A stretch of 6,213 nucleotides of DNA from Rhodoferax sp. (lineage in GTDB: Bacteria; Pseudomonadota; Gammaproteobacteria; Burkholderiales; Burkholderiaceae), in NCBI GenBank assembly GCA_020048295.1, contig JAIFMT010000251.1:1-6213 (forward strand), read 5' to 3'. A program made the position numbers and the translations under genes. Under the pieces are notes generated by a model. It saw only the letters and a program-made list of their open reading frames with translations, had not been told where the DNA came from and searched no databases. Within the stretch, counting starts at the first letter, position 1, and each line of letters starts with the position of its first letter. Of the stretch, positions 1 through 6,213 are shown piece after piece.

Positions 1-2089
1 GGCGCAAGCTGGCTTTGACCGAGGCAGGCATCGGCACCTCGGGCAGCTCGGCGCGGTGACCGAGGTTTTTGACCATGTCGCGCAGGTGCTGCGGGCCGCT
101 CCACACCGCGCCTTCGCCCAGTGAGGCGGTGGTGCGCAGCGCGTCGTAGCGCGACAGCTTGAGGCTGTCGCCTGAAAAATCGTGCTCGCGGTCACCTACC
201 AGCTCCAGCAGCGCACCGAGCCAGGGTTTCAGGTTGTCGGTGGGCAGGCGGATAAAGCCGCCCTTGGGGTCGTTGAGGAAGATGAACGGTGGAATGTCAG
301 GTAGGCCGGTGACCTCGTCACGCGGGCTGTTGGCGGCCACGGCAATCAGGTCGGGCAGCCAGGGCAGGATGTTGTGGCGCTGGCCGTTGATTTCCATGCC
401 CAGCGACAGGTCAAACCACGGCGAGGTGGCACCTTCTTCGCCATCGTGGGCGGACAAATCCACCGCCAGATGGTCGGCACGGCTGATCCAGTCGGTCAGC
501 GCCTCGTCGAGCGTGACTTCAAAGCCGGCCTGGCGCAGTTCGGCGTAGTCACTGTCAGCCAGTTGCAGCCAGCGCTGCTGCGCCTGCACGCCGGGAATGC
601 CAAAGTGGTCGCGGCCATCGCTGGCAAAGCCCATGTTGCGCAGGTGCATGATGGCTTCCAGCTCGGCCTGCGGGTCGCGCTGCAACAGCCGCCGACCTTG
701 CTGGCTCTCAACCAGTACGTTGACACCTTGACCTACCCACCAACCACGATGGCCGGCGTAATCAAAGCTCAGCGTGGCGCGCATCAGACCATCCAGGCTG
801 ATGCGCTCTGGCAGCACCGGCTGCAGGTGCAAGCAGGCTTTGGGCTCAATGCCGGTCAGTGTTTCAAGCTGTTCCAGCATCGGTGGTAGTGGCACGCTAC
901 CCAGGCGCTCGATCAACTCGGGCTGATGCTTTTTCAGCGCTTCGGGCCTCAGAGGTGGCGTCTTCAACAGCACCGCCACCTGCCCCATGCTCATGCCTTG
1001 CACATCGGCCAGGCCACAGGTGCCACTGTGGGTGTCCAGGTACAGCGGGGGGTTGTTCAGGCACAGGTGCGCGGCCGAGTGGTTGAGCATGGGGCGCGGC
1101 ACCCAGCCGGGCGGGGCATCGGCTTTTAGGCCAGCCACTTCGTGCCATTCCCAGCTCAGGGCGAGCGGTGTCGCCCATTGCAGCGGGGTCAGCGGCTGGC
1201 TTTGGGTGTCGCCCATATACAGACGGCCGGTGCCAGCGGCTTTTTCAAGCGCCAACACACCGTATTTGCCATCGATCAGGACTTTGTTGCGCAGGTTGTA
1301 GCCGTAGTAGTTGTACTGGCCGCTGCTGGGCATGGCGCGCATCAGTTGCAGCACGTCGTGGTCGGCCTCGGTGGCCTCGTCATAAATTGGCTGGCCGCGT
1401 TCGGGCTGGTTTTTGAGAATTTTGGCCTTGGCCCAGTCGCCGTTGCTTTTGCGGTAGCTGGTGACCACCTCCAGTTGCAGCTGTGGGTATTCCTTGATGC
1501 CTTGTTTGTGGCCGATGCTGACCAGGTATAAAAACAGCTCTGTTTTGAACTGCGCTTCAGTGGTGCGCGCCACTGCGGCGTGGTTTGCCAGGTCATCAGT
1601 GTTGCTGCTGCGCTGCAGCTCAGCCAGCCAGCGGGTGACATCTTTTTCTGCCGCCTGGGCTTGCTCGGCCTGCAGGCGTGCCTGCTCGGCGGCGCGGGCA
1701 ATCGCCAGTTCTTCTGCGGTGGGCGGTTTGGCCATCGAGCGGATGCCTTGGGCCTGCAGCAGGGTGTGGCCTTTGTAGGCGGCTTTGATCAGCAGGGCGG
1801 CACCGTGTTTGCACTGATCACCCACCGGGCAGCTGCAGCTGCTGTCCCAGGCCAGCAACTGACCGTTGAAACTGCGCTTGACCTCAATCGTGACCAGATA
1901 CGGCCGTCTTTCGCTGCCCTGCACCGTGCCTTTGACCAGCCAGGCATCTTTGTGCGGCTGAATGTCCAGTGTCAGCACCCGTTGCGCCCGGTACAGCTCC
2001 AGTGCGCGCGCGTAGGTTGCCGCATCGCAGCGCTGTACCAGCGAGGCGATGTCGAGCCAAAGGCCGGGGTGTATTTGGACTTCAGGCAT
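1..2089 (-). CDS. SWIM zinc-finger protein, probable SNF2-family helicase (N-terminal part, runs off the left edge)
   Basis: The frame is open without a stop from the ATG at 2089 to the window edge, giving 696 codons with the 3' part missing. Residues 85-95 read CSCPVGDQCKH, a CxCx5CxH SWIM zinc-binding motif (C85, C87, C93, H95). An Ala/Glu/Gln-rich, probably helical stretch follows at about 124-150. The rest of the visible part is a long region without motifs I can name. The final residues, ASVKASLR, resemble the entry to the SNF2 ATPase core, which often begins LRPYQ, so the helicase motifs should lie just outside the window. Bacterial proteins with an N-terminal SWIM finger followed by an SNF2 ATPase are known as putative DNA-remodelling or nucleic-acid translocases, mostly of unknown role. 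An in-frame TAG lies nine bases upstream of the ATG, which limits the start; TTG at 2092 is the only earlier option. The ribosome site is weak (AGG, 8 nt upstream). The gene follows lipA by 57 bp on the same strand. The SWIM call is firm; the SNF2 identity is inferred. Confidence 0.8.
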   Translation of the reverse strand, partial: MPEVQIHPGLWLDIASLVQRCDAATYARALELYRAQRVLTLDIQPHKDAWLVKGTVQGSERRPYLVTIEVKRSFNGQLLAWDSSCSCPVGDQCKHGAALLIKAAYKGHTLLQAQGIRSMAKPPTAEELAIARAAEQARLQAEQAQAAEKDVTRWLAELQRSSNTDDLANHAAVARTTEAQFKTELFLYLVSIGHKQGIKEYPQLQLEVVTSYRKSNGDWAKAKILKNQPERGQPIYDEATEADHDVLQLMRAMPSSGQYNYYGYNLRNKVLIDGKYGVLALEKAAGTGRLYMGDTQSQPLTPLQWATPLALSWEWHEVAGLKADAPPGWVPRPMLNHSAAHLCLNNPPLYLDTHSGTCGLADVQGMSMGQVAVLLKTPPLRPEALKKHQPELIERLGSVPLPPMLEQLETLTGIEPKACLHLQPVLPERISLDGLMRATLSFDYAGHRGWWVGQGVNVLVESQQGRRLLQRDPQAELEAIMHLRNMGFASDGRDHFGIPGVQAQQRWLQLADSDYAELRQAGFEVTLDEALTDWISRADHLAVDLSAHDGEEGATSPWFDLSLGMEINGQRHNILPWLPDLIAVAANSPRDEVTGLPDIPPFIFLNDPKGGFIRLPTDNLKPWLGALLELVGDREHDFSGDSLKLSRYDALRTTASLGEGAVWSGPQHLRDMVKNLGHRAELPEVPMPASVKASLR

Positions 2090-2090
2090 C

Positions 2091-2150
2091 AAATAGGCCT
2101 ATGGCGCTTATGGGTATTGCGCTAACAGCTATATAAAAAATAGCAGTTAG
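2091..2150 (-). repeat. Intergenic palindromic repeat with hairpin over the lipA stop codon
   Basis: On the minus strand, CTAACTGCTAT (2150-2140) and ATAGCTGTTAG (2132-2122) can pair as an 11-nt stem with one T-T mismatch around a 7-nt T-rich loop. The element continues through TAGCGC, AAGCGC and AGGCCTATTTGA up to the next gene's ATG. From memory this layout (GCTATTTTTT, AGCTG, TAGCGC, AAGCGC, GGCCTATTTGA) matches a dispersed intergenic repeat common in Comamonadaceae chromosomes; I could not search for other copies. The lipA TAA (2149-2147) lies in the first arm. There is no T-run after the stem on either strand, so it is not a standard intrinsic terminator. It could still slow transcription or protect the 3' end of the lip mRNA. 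The hairpin is seen directly; the repeat-family assignment is recalled. Confidence 0.6.
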
Positions 2151-3163
2151 TGGGGTGGGCTGGCAATCACATGGCCGGCTTGCTGATCAGCATGGTAGCT
2201 GGAGCGCACCATGGCACCCACTGCCGCATGGGCAAAACCCATGGCGTAGGCCTGTTGCTCAAACATTTTGAAGGTATCGGGGTGGACGTAGCGTTTCACG
2301 GTCAGATGGGCTGTGGACGGTGCCAGGTACTGGCCAATGGTCAGCATGGTGATGCCGTGTGCGCGCATGTCGCGCATCACTTGCAAAATCTCTTCGTCGG
2401 TTTCGCCCAGGCCGACCATCAGGCCGCTTTTGGTTGGAATGTCTGGGTGCAGTGCCTTGAACTTTTGTAGCAGGTTCAGGCTGAACTGGTAATCGGAGCC
2501 AGGGCGTGCTTCGCGGTACAGGCGTGGCGCGGTTTCCAGGTTGTGGTTCATCACGTCAGGCGGGGCGGTTTTCAAAATGTCGAGCGCGCGGTCGTCACGG
2601 CCCCGAAAGTCGGGTATCAGCACTTCGATTTGCGTGTGCGGGGACTTTTCGCGAATGGCCTGGATGCAGGCGGCGAAATGGCCAGCCCCGCCATCACGCA
2701 GGTCGTCACGGTCCACGCTGGTGATCACCACATACTTGAGCTTGAGCTGGGCAATGGTGTTGGCCAGGTTGACAGGTTCGTTGACATCCAGCGGGTCGGG
2801 GCGGCCATGGCCCACATCGCAAAACGGGCAGCGCCGGGTGCATTTGTCGCCCATGATCATGAAGGTGGCGGTGCCCTTGCCAAAGCACTCGCCAATGTTC
2901 GGGCAGCTGGCTTCTTCGCAAACGGTGACCAGCTTGTTGCTGCGCAGCACGTCCTTGATTTCATAAAACCGGGTGCTCGGGCTGCCCGCCTTGACGCGAA
3001 TCCACTCGGGCTTGCGCAGCACCTCGCCAGGCTGCACCTTGACCGGAATGCGTGACAGCTTGGCGGCGGCCTTTTGCTTGGCAAGCGGGTTGTAGTCGGC
3101 TTGCGACTGCGATTCGCGCACGGTCGGGTTGACAGCAGGGCTTGGGGCAGTGGTTGGGGTCAT
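2147..3163 (-). CDS. lipA: Lipoyl synthase LipA (radical SAM)
   Basis: LipA inserts two sulfur atoms at C6 and C8 of protein-bound octanoyl groups, using S-adenosylmethionine and two 4Fe-4S clusters, to make the lipoyl cofactor in the cytoplasm. Counting from the ATG at 3163 (338 aa), the auxiliary-cluster cysteines are C82, C87 and C93 ([12 protein letters not shown]). The radical-SAM cysteines are C108, C112 and C115 (CTRRCPFC). The C-terminal RSS, whose serine ligates the auxiliary cluster, is at 320-322 (RSSYHAD). These spacings equal those of E. coli LipA. The middle contains the expected [18 protein letters not shown] and NHNLET segments. The N-terminal ~40 residues are low-complexity and poorly conserved, making the protein slightly longer than the ~321 aa E. 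coli enzyme. The frame also opens at TTG 3184, which would overlap the lipB stop (TTGA) and add seven residues. I prefer the ATG, although neither start has a strong ribosome site. The gene lies 17 bp after lipB and is surely co-transcribed with it. Confidence 0.97.
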   Translation of the reverse strand: MTPTTAPSPAVNPTVRESQSQADYNPLAKQKAAAKLSRIPVKVQPGEVLRKPEWIRVKAGSPSTRFYEIKDVLRSNKLVTVCEEASCPNIGECFGKGTATFMIMGDKCTRRCPFCDVGHGRPDPLDVNEPVNLANTIAQLKLKYVVITSVDRDDLRDGGAGHFAACIQAIREKSPHTQIEVLIPDFRGRDDRALDILKTAPPDVMNHNLETAPRLYREARPGSDYQFSLNLLQKFKALHPDIPTKSGLMVGLGETDEEILQVMRDMRAHGITMLTIGQYLAPSTAHLTVKRYVHPDTFKMFEQQAYAMGFAHAAVGAMVRSSYHADQQAGHVIASPPH

Positions 3164-3180
3164 GGTGATTGCGTGGGGGA

Positions 3181-3906
3181 TCAATGGGCCAGGTAGATCG
3201 ACAGTTTGTCACCCAGTACCCGGGCGGCATCGTCCCAACTGGTGCAAACGCCGATTGTAAAAAGATCTACGGTTGGCAAGCCTGCGTAGCCGCAGGGATT
3301 GATGCGCGAGTAGGGTTCCAGGTCCATCGCCACATTCAGCGCAACACCGTGGTAAGTGCAATTGCGGCTGACCTTGATGCCCAGCGCGGCAATTTTTCCC
3401 AGACCGGTGAAGTCAGGCGCAGTTTTGAGCGGATTGTCGGTGGCTGTTTTTCGGGGTCGCTGCGCCAGCAACGCGTGGCCGCCAGGGTCGGCCAGGCGCA
3501 CGTAAATGCCCGGTGCACCCGCCACCCGGTGTCCGGTCACGCCAAAGTGGTGCAAGGTGCGAATCACCGCTTCCTCAATGCGATACACATATTCCTTGAT
3601 GAAATAGCCCGCGCGTTTCAGGTCCAGTAGCGGGTAGGCCACGACTTGACCCGGGCCGTGGTAGGTGACCTGCCCCCCCCGGTTGGTTGCCACCACCGGG
3701 ATGCTGCCCGGGTTGAGCAGATGCTCTGCCTTGCTCGCCAGGCCCAGCGTAAAGACTGGCGAATGCTCGCAAATCCATAGCTCATCACGCATATTCAATG
3801 AGGGCTGCAGGGCTCTTTTATCTGTAAATTCACGCATCGCAACATAGGTTGCGGGGAAATCCATCCGGCCCAGGATACGGATGGTCAGCGGCAAGCTATT
3901 GTCCAC
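3181..3906 (-). CDS. lipB: Octanoyltransferase LipB
   Basis: LipB transfers octanoate from octanoyl-ACP to the lipoyl-domain lysine of target enzymes through an acyl-cysteine intermediate, providing the LipA substrate. The 241-aa product has the family signature [12 protein letters not shown] at residues 76-87. The catalytic lysine is K171 ([12 protein letters not shown]) and the catalytic cysteine is C205 (INPCGYAG). Their separation of 34 residues is the same as in E. coli LipB (K135/C169). The protein is about 28 residues longer than the E. coli enzyme (213 aa); most of this is an extra basic/proline-containing segment at about 140-168, just before the catalytic lysine. The start is GTG at 3906. 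An in-frame TAG sits three bases upstream of it, and the next ATG (3864, residue 15) would cut into the likely conserved [10 protein letters not shown] strand. The codons for R76-G78 contain a run of eight G on the coding strand (plus-strand C at 3673-3680). The gene is second in the ybeD-lipB-lipA operon, 73 bp after ybeD. Confidence 0.97.
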   Translation of the reverse strand: MDNSLPLTIRILGRMDFPATYVAMREFTDKRALQPSLNMRDELWICEHSPVFTLGLASKAEHLLNPGSIPVVATNRGGQVTYHGPGQVVAYPLLDLKRAGYFIKEYVYRIEEAVIRTLHHFGVTGHRVAGAPGIYVRLADPGGHALLAQRPRKTATDNPLKTAPDFTGLGKIAALGIKVSRNCTYHGVALNVAMDLEPYSRINPCGYAGLPTVDLFTIGVCTSWDDAARVLGDKLSIYLAH

Positions 3907-3979
3907 TTGCTACTTGTGACTCGAAAAATATTCGTGCTGGCTTTGACCTGATCGCTGTCGCGGTGCGGGGCTGCATGGC

Positions 3980-4285
3980 TTACAACACGACCTTGACCAG
4001 GGGGTGTGAAGACAGCGTACGGTAGGCCTCATCGAGCTGGGTGCGGCTGGTGGCCCGGATGGTGACGGTGATGCCAAGGTAATTGCCACCTTTGCTGGGT
4101 CGCAACTCGATGCTGGCGGCATCAAAGTCCGGGTCAAACTGCTGGGCGATCAGGCAAATCGCAGGCATAAAGCCTTCGACGTTCAGACCCATGACCTTGA
4201 TCGGAAAGAGGCACGGGTAATTGATCAATGACGCGCCGGCATCGGTACGGGAGTCGATTGCAGAGTTGCCTGGCAGAGTGATCAT
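3980..4285 (-). CDS. ybeD: YbeD/DUF493 (UPF0250) family protein
   Basis: This is a 101-aa soluble protein of the DUF493 family. E. coli YbeD is 87 aa and has a ferredoxin-like alpha/beta fold resembling the regulatory domain of phosphoglycerate dehydrogenase. Family features visible here are YPCLFPIKVMG at 23-33 (first strand) and RPSKGGNYLGITVTI at 62-76 (corresponding to the PSSKGNYHSVSITI type motif of YbeD). A final helix and strand, TQLDEAYRTLSSHPLVKVVL, end the protein. The molecular function is not established; its long-standing place next to lipB suggests a regulatory or accessory role in lipoate metabolism, which is inference. The start is ATG 4285, with AGG about 7 nt upstream. The N-terminal ~20 residues (SAIDSRTDAGASL) are longer than in YbeD but typical of beta-proteobacterial members as I recall them. 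It is the first gene of the leftward lip operon, so its promoter must lie in 4286-4524. Confidence 0.9.
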   Translation of the reverse strand: MITLPGNSAIDSRTDAGASLINYPCLFPIKVMGLNVEGFMPAICLIAQQFDPDFDAASIELRPSKGGNYLGITVTIRATSRTQLDEAYRTLSSHPLVKVVL

Positions 4286-4524
4286 GAAAAAGCCTGAACA
4301 AGGATCGAGTGAATGTCAATAGACCAAGAGAATGGGTACAGGTGTAGGGTCACGATGTTAACTACCTACCTATCATTTTTCATTCACCCTGTTTTTAGTA
4401 CGTATAATTTGGCGCTTATCTACCTTGAGCCAAGCTGTAAAGTTGATGTCATAAAAATGGGGACAATAGCACTTTCGGGAGCGCAACACTCTGAGATCGA
4501 AAGCCGTCAACGTCACCCTGGTGG
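4286..4524. other. Divergent intergenic region between ybeD/lip and atp operons
   Basis: This 239-bp stretch is AT-richer than its neighbours and separates a leftward and a rightward operon, so it should contain promoters for both. The rightward side has a perfect TATAAT (4403-4408). On the leftward side a perfect TTGACA (4319-4314) occurs but has no good -10 box at normal spacing. The plus-strand reading frame at 4313-4558 runs through the promoter, has no family resemblance in its first part and is probably not a gene as such. Its last part (from ATG 4457) may belong to a broken N-terminus of atpI. I see no RNA gene or riboswitch fold that I can name. Confidence 0.6.
4379..4408 (+). promoter_or_regulatory. 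Probable sigma-70 promoter of the atp operon
   Basis: TATAAT at 4403-4408 is a perfect -10 box, placed in the AT-rich divergent region and facing atpI. The best -35 at acceptable spacing is TTCATT (4379-4384, 18-bp spacer), which matches TTGACA at only three positions, so an activator or UP element may help. Transcription would start near 4415, giving a leader of about 110 nt before the atpI GTG. The assignment rests on sequence match and position only. Confidence 0.5.
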
Positions 4525-4890
4525 GTGGTGGCTGCCCAAGTCGCACTGGGTGGCCTGATCGTGGCCTTGGCCTGGGCGGTTTTTGGTGACAGGGTTGCAA
4601 GGTCGATGGGCTGGGGTGTGATGGCTGTGGTGATACCGGCAGCGCTGTTTGCGCGAGGTGTGACGAGCAAGTTTGCCGCAGCCAACGCGGGTACGGCGGT
4701 GATGAGTTTCTTTTTATGGGAGCTTGTCAAGATTGTTGTGACGTTGGGCGTGCTTTTTGCAGCTCATCGTTTGATGCGTGATCTGAGTTGGCCGGCCATG
4801 CTGGTCGGTTTGATCATCACGATGAAGGTGTACTGGTTGGCCCTGGCGTTCAGACGCAAGGGTAACCCGGTACAGTTGATTAACGCTTAA
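4525..4890 (+). CDS. atpI: ATP synthase subunit I (AtpI), 5' end uncertain
   Basis: This is a small, hydrophobic inner-membrane protein directly before atpB, the usual place of atpI. AtpI assists assembly or stability of the c-ring/F0 sector and is not part of the catalytic enzyme. Four likely membrane segments are visible in the 121-aa product at about 3-20, 26-45, 60-82 and 90-109. The third carries FFLWELVKIVVT and the fourth WPAMLVGLIITMKVYW, both typical of beta-proteobacterial AtpI as I recall it. The chosen start is GTG 4525 (4528 is also GTG), with no convincing ribosome site. The ten codons upstream in the same frame (DRKPSTSPWW) look like the normal family continuation, but they are preceded by an in-frame TGA at 4492-4494 and contain no start codon. 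Either the protein is N-terminally short or a single-base frameshift joins it to the ATG 4457 frame. The gene ends with TAA 28 bp before atpB. Confidence 0.75.
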   Translation: MVAAQVALGGLIVALAWAVFGDRVARSMGWGVMAVVIPAALFARGVTSKFAAANAGTAVMSFFLWELVKIVVTLGVLFAAHRLMRDLSWPAMLVGLIITMKVYWLALAFRRKGNPVQLINA

Positions 4891-4918
4891 CGGCAAAGTA
4901 ACTGATCGAAGAACAAAG

Positions 4919-5809
4919 ATGGCTACTGAAGAACACGCAGTGCAACAAGGGCCTACCGCCGGTGAGTACATCGGTCACCACCTGCAACATTTCCGCACCG
5001 GTGAGCAGACTGGCGTGATTGATTTCTCTGTCTACAACATCGACTCGATTGTCTGGTCGGTGTTGCTCGGAGTTTTGGGTCTTTTTGTGATGTGGCGGGT
5101 TGCTAAAAGCGTCACCGCCGGTGTACCAGGACGCATGCAGGCAGCCGTTGAAATTTTGCTCGAAATGGTTGACACCCAAGCCAAAGGCATCATCCACAAC
5201 GCTGAGTCGCGCAAATTCGTTGGCCCGCTGGCCCTGACCGTGTTCATTTGGGTGTTCCTGATGAACTCGATGGATTTCTTGCCCGTTGATTTGATTCCCT
5301 TGATCTGGCAGATGATTTACGCGTCCGCCGGGCATGATGTTCACCACGCCTATATGCGGGTTGTGCCCACGGCAGACCTTTCCACCACACTGGCCATGTC
5401 CTCCTCCGTCTTGCTGGTCTGTCTCTATTACAACATCAAGATCAAGGGTGCTGGCGGCTGGGTTCACGAATTGGTGACAGCACCTTTTGGCACCAGCAAA
5501 AACCCGGTTGTGGCGCTAATTCTTGGTGTGCTGAACTTCGGCATGCAGATGATCGAATTTACTGCCAAGACCGTTTCGCACGGCATGCGGCTTTTTGGCA
5601 ACATGTATGCTGGCGAACTGCTGTTCATGCTGATCGCCTTGATGGGCGCGGTTGGCTTCGGATCCACCACCGGCATTGCGCTGTGGATCGGACACATCTT
5701 GGCCGGCACCGGCTGGGCTATCTTTCACATCCTGATTGTTGCGCTGCAGGCGTTTATTTTCATGATGCTGACCCTGGTTTATGTGGGTCAGGCCCACGAT
5801 CATCACTAA
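4919..5809 (+). CDS. atpB: F0F1 ATP synthase subunit a (AtpB)
   Basis: Subunit a forms the two proton half-channels of F0 against the rotating c-ring in the inner membrane. The 296-aa protein has a cytoplasmic/periplasmic N-terminus (HHLQHF at 20-25) and several hydrophobic segments, for example about 42-60, 102-122, 156-171, 196-215, 226-247 and 261-289. The essential arginine (E. coli R210) is R224 in SHGMRLFGNMYAGEL, followed nine residues later by E233 (E. coli E219). H270 and Q277 in WAIFHILIVALQAFIF correspond to E. coli H245 and Q252. Relative to E. coli there are about 11 extra residues between R224 and H270. The histidine-rich loop GHDVHHAY (138-145) and the terminal HDHH fit beta-proteobacterial AtpB. 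The start is ATG 4919, with only a weak purine-rich ribosome site (GAAG about 8 nt upstream). It is followed by atpE after 59 bp. Confidence 0.98.
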   Translation: MATEEHAVQQGPTAGEYIGHHLQHFRTGEQTGVIDFSVYNIDSIVWSVLLGVLGLFVMWRVAKSVTAGVPGRMQAAVEILLEMVDTQAKGIIHNAESRKFVGPLALTVFIWVFLMNSMDFLPVDLIPLIWQMIYASAGHDVHHAYMRVVPTADLSTTLAMSSSVLLVCLYYNIKIKGAGGWVHELVTAPFGTSKNPVVALILGVLNFGMQMIEFTAKTVSHGMRLFGNMYAGELLFMLIALMGAVGFGSTTGIALWIGHILAGTGWAIFHILIVALQAFIFMMLTLVYVGQAHDHH

Positions 5810-5828
5810 GTTTGTCAGTAGTTTCTCG

Positions 5829-6117
<289 letters not shown>

Positions 6118-6140
6118 TCCCTTTCGCCTTTCACTGATCT

Positions 6141-6147
6141 AGAGAGG
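6141..6147 (+). promoter_or_regulatory. Ribosome binding site of atpF
   Basis: AGAGAGG ends seven bases before GTG 6155 and decides this non-ATG start. The reading frame from there begins MSINATFFAQ, the normal AtpF N-terminus. Confidence 0.8.
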
Positions 6148-6154
6148 TGTTGTT

Positions 6155-6213
6155 GTGAGTATTAACGCAACATTCTTTGCGCAGATGGTGGTGTTTTTTC
6201 TGTTGGTGATGTT
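6155..6213 (+). CDS. atpF: F0F1 ATP synthase subunit b (AtpF), N-terminal fragment cut by the window edge
   Basis: Subunit b is the peripheral stator stalk: an N-terminal membrane anchor followed by a long helix that binds F1 through the delta subunit. Only 19 codons are visible, starting at GTG 6155. They read MSINATFFAQ followed by the hydrophobic MVVFFLLVMF, matching the typical beta-proteobacterial AtpF start (MSINATLFAQ...VVFF). The position 37 bp after atpE fits the conserved atpI-B-E-F-H-A-G-D-C order. The rest of the gene, and presumably atpH onward, lies to the right. Confidence 0.93.
   Translation, partial: MSINATFFAQMVVFFLLVM

Noticed and set aside
374..889. Plus-strand reading frame of 171 codons opposite the SWIM/SNF2 gene, and a similar one at 1580-2125
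   Set aside because: Both are antisense to a continuous 696-codon minus-strand frame with a clear SWIM motif; long antisense frames are expected in GC-rich DNA.
3922..3934. Small inverted repeat CGAAAAATATTCG between ybeD and lipB
   Set aside because: Only four base pairs can form reliably and no T-run follows; too weak to call a terminator or operator.
4291..4319. Leftward promoter for ybeD with TTGACA (4319-4314)
   Set aside because: The -35 box is perfect, but the sequence 17 bp downstream (CAGGCT) is a poor -10 box and lies within a few bases of the ybeD ribosome site, so no usable leader would remain. It may be chance.
4313..4558. Plus-strand reading frame of 81 codons before atpI as a separate small gene
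   Set aside because: It runs through the probable atp promoter, its first part has no recognisable family, and it overlaps atpI out of frame. Only its last part (from ATG 4457) is of interest as a possible broken atpI N-terminus.
4880..5467. Minus-strand reading frame of 195 codons opposite atpB
   Set aside because: It is fully antisense to atpB, which has all its conserved residues; the His/Gln/Asn-rich translation is typical of a shadow frame.

Overview
The window looks like ordinary chromosomal DNA from a betaproteobacterium, most likely a member of the Comamonadaceae (Rhodoferax/Polaromonas-like). The reasons are the GC-rich coding sequence, the protein styles of LipA, LipB, AtpB and AtpE, the gene order, and an intergenic palindromic repeat of a type I recall as common in that family. 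The taxonomic call is inference from memory, not a search.

Layout. Positions 1-2089 (minus strand) hold the first 696 codons of a large protein with an N-terminal SWIM zinc finger. It is probably a bacterial SNF2-type helicase, whose ATPase core would start just outside the window. A palindromic repeat (about 2091-2150) separates it from lipA and overlaps the lipA stop codon. Next on the minus strand come lipA (2147-3163), lipB (3181-3906) and a ybeD/DUF493 gene (3980-4285). They are transcribed in the order ybeD, lipB, lipA, then the SWIM/SNF2 gene. A 239-bp divergent region (4286-4524) contains a perfect TATAAT facing right. The plus strand then carries the start of the ATP synthase operon: atpI (4525-4890), atpB (4919-5809), atpE (5869-6117) and the first codons of atpF (6155 to the end).

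How the genes work together. LipB moves an octanoyl group from acyl carrier protein to lipoyl-dependent enzymes, and LipA inserts two sulfurs to make lipoyl cofactor for pyruvate and 2-oxoglutarate dehydrogenases and glycine cleavage. YbeD is a small protein traditionally linked to lipB. AtpB, AtpE and AtpF form the F0 proton channel, c-ring and stator stalk, and AtpI assists c-ring/F0 assembly. The SWIM/SNF2 protein has no evident link to lipoate and may simply be a downstream neighbour.

I do not see a new biological system here. The points most worth a second look are the 5' end of atpI, where family-like sequence extends upstream of any usable start codon and suggests a frameshift or wrong start, the repeat that folds over the lipA stop codon, and a U-rich leader before atpE.
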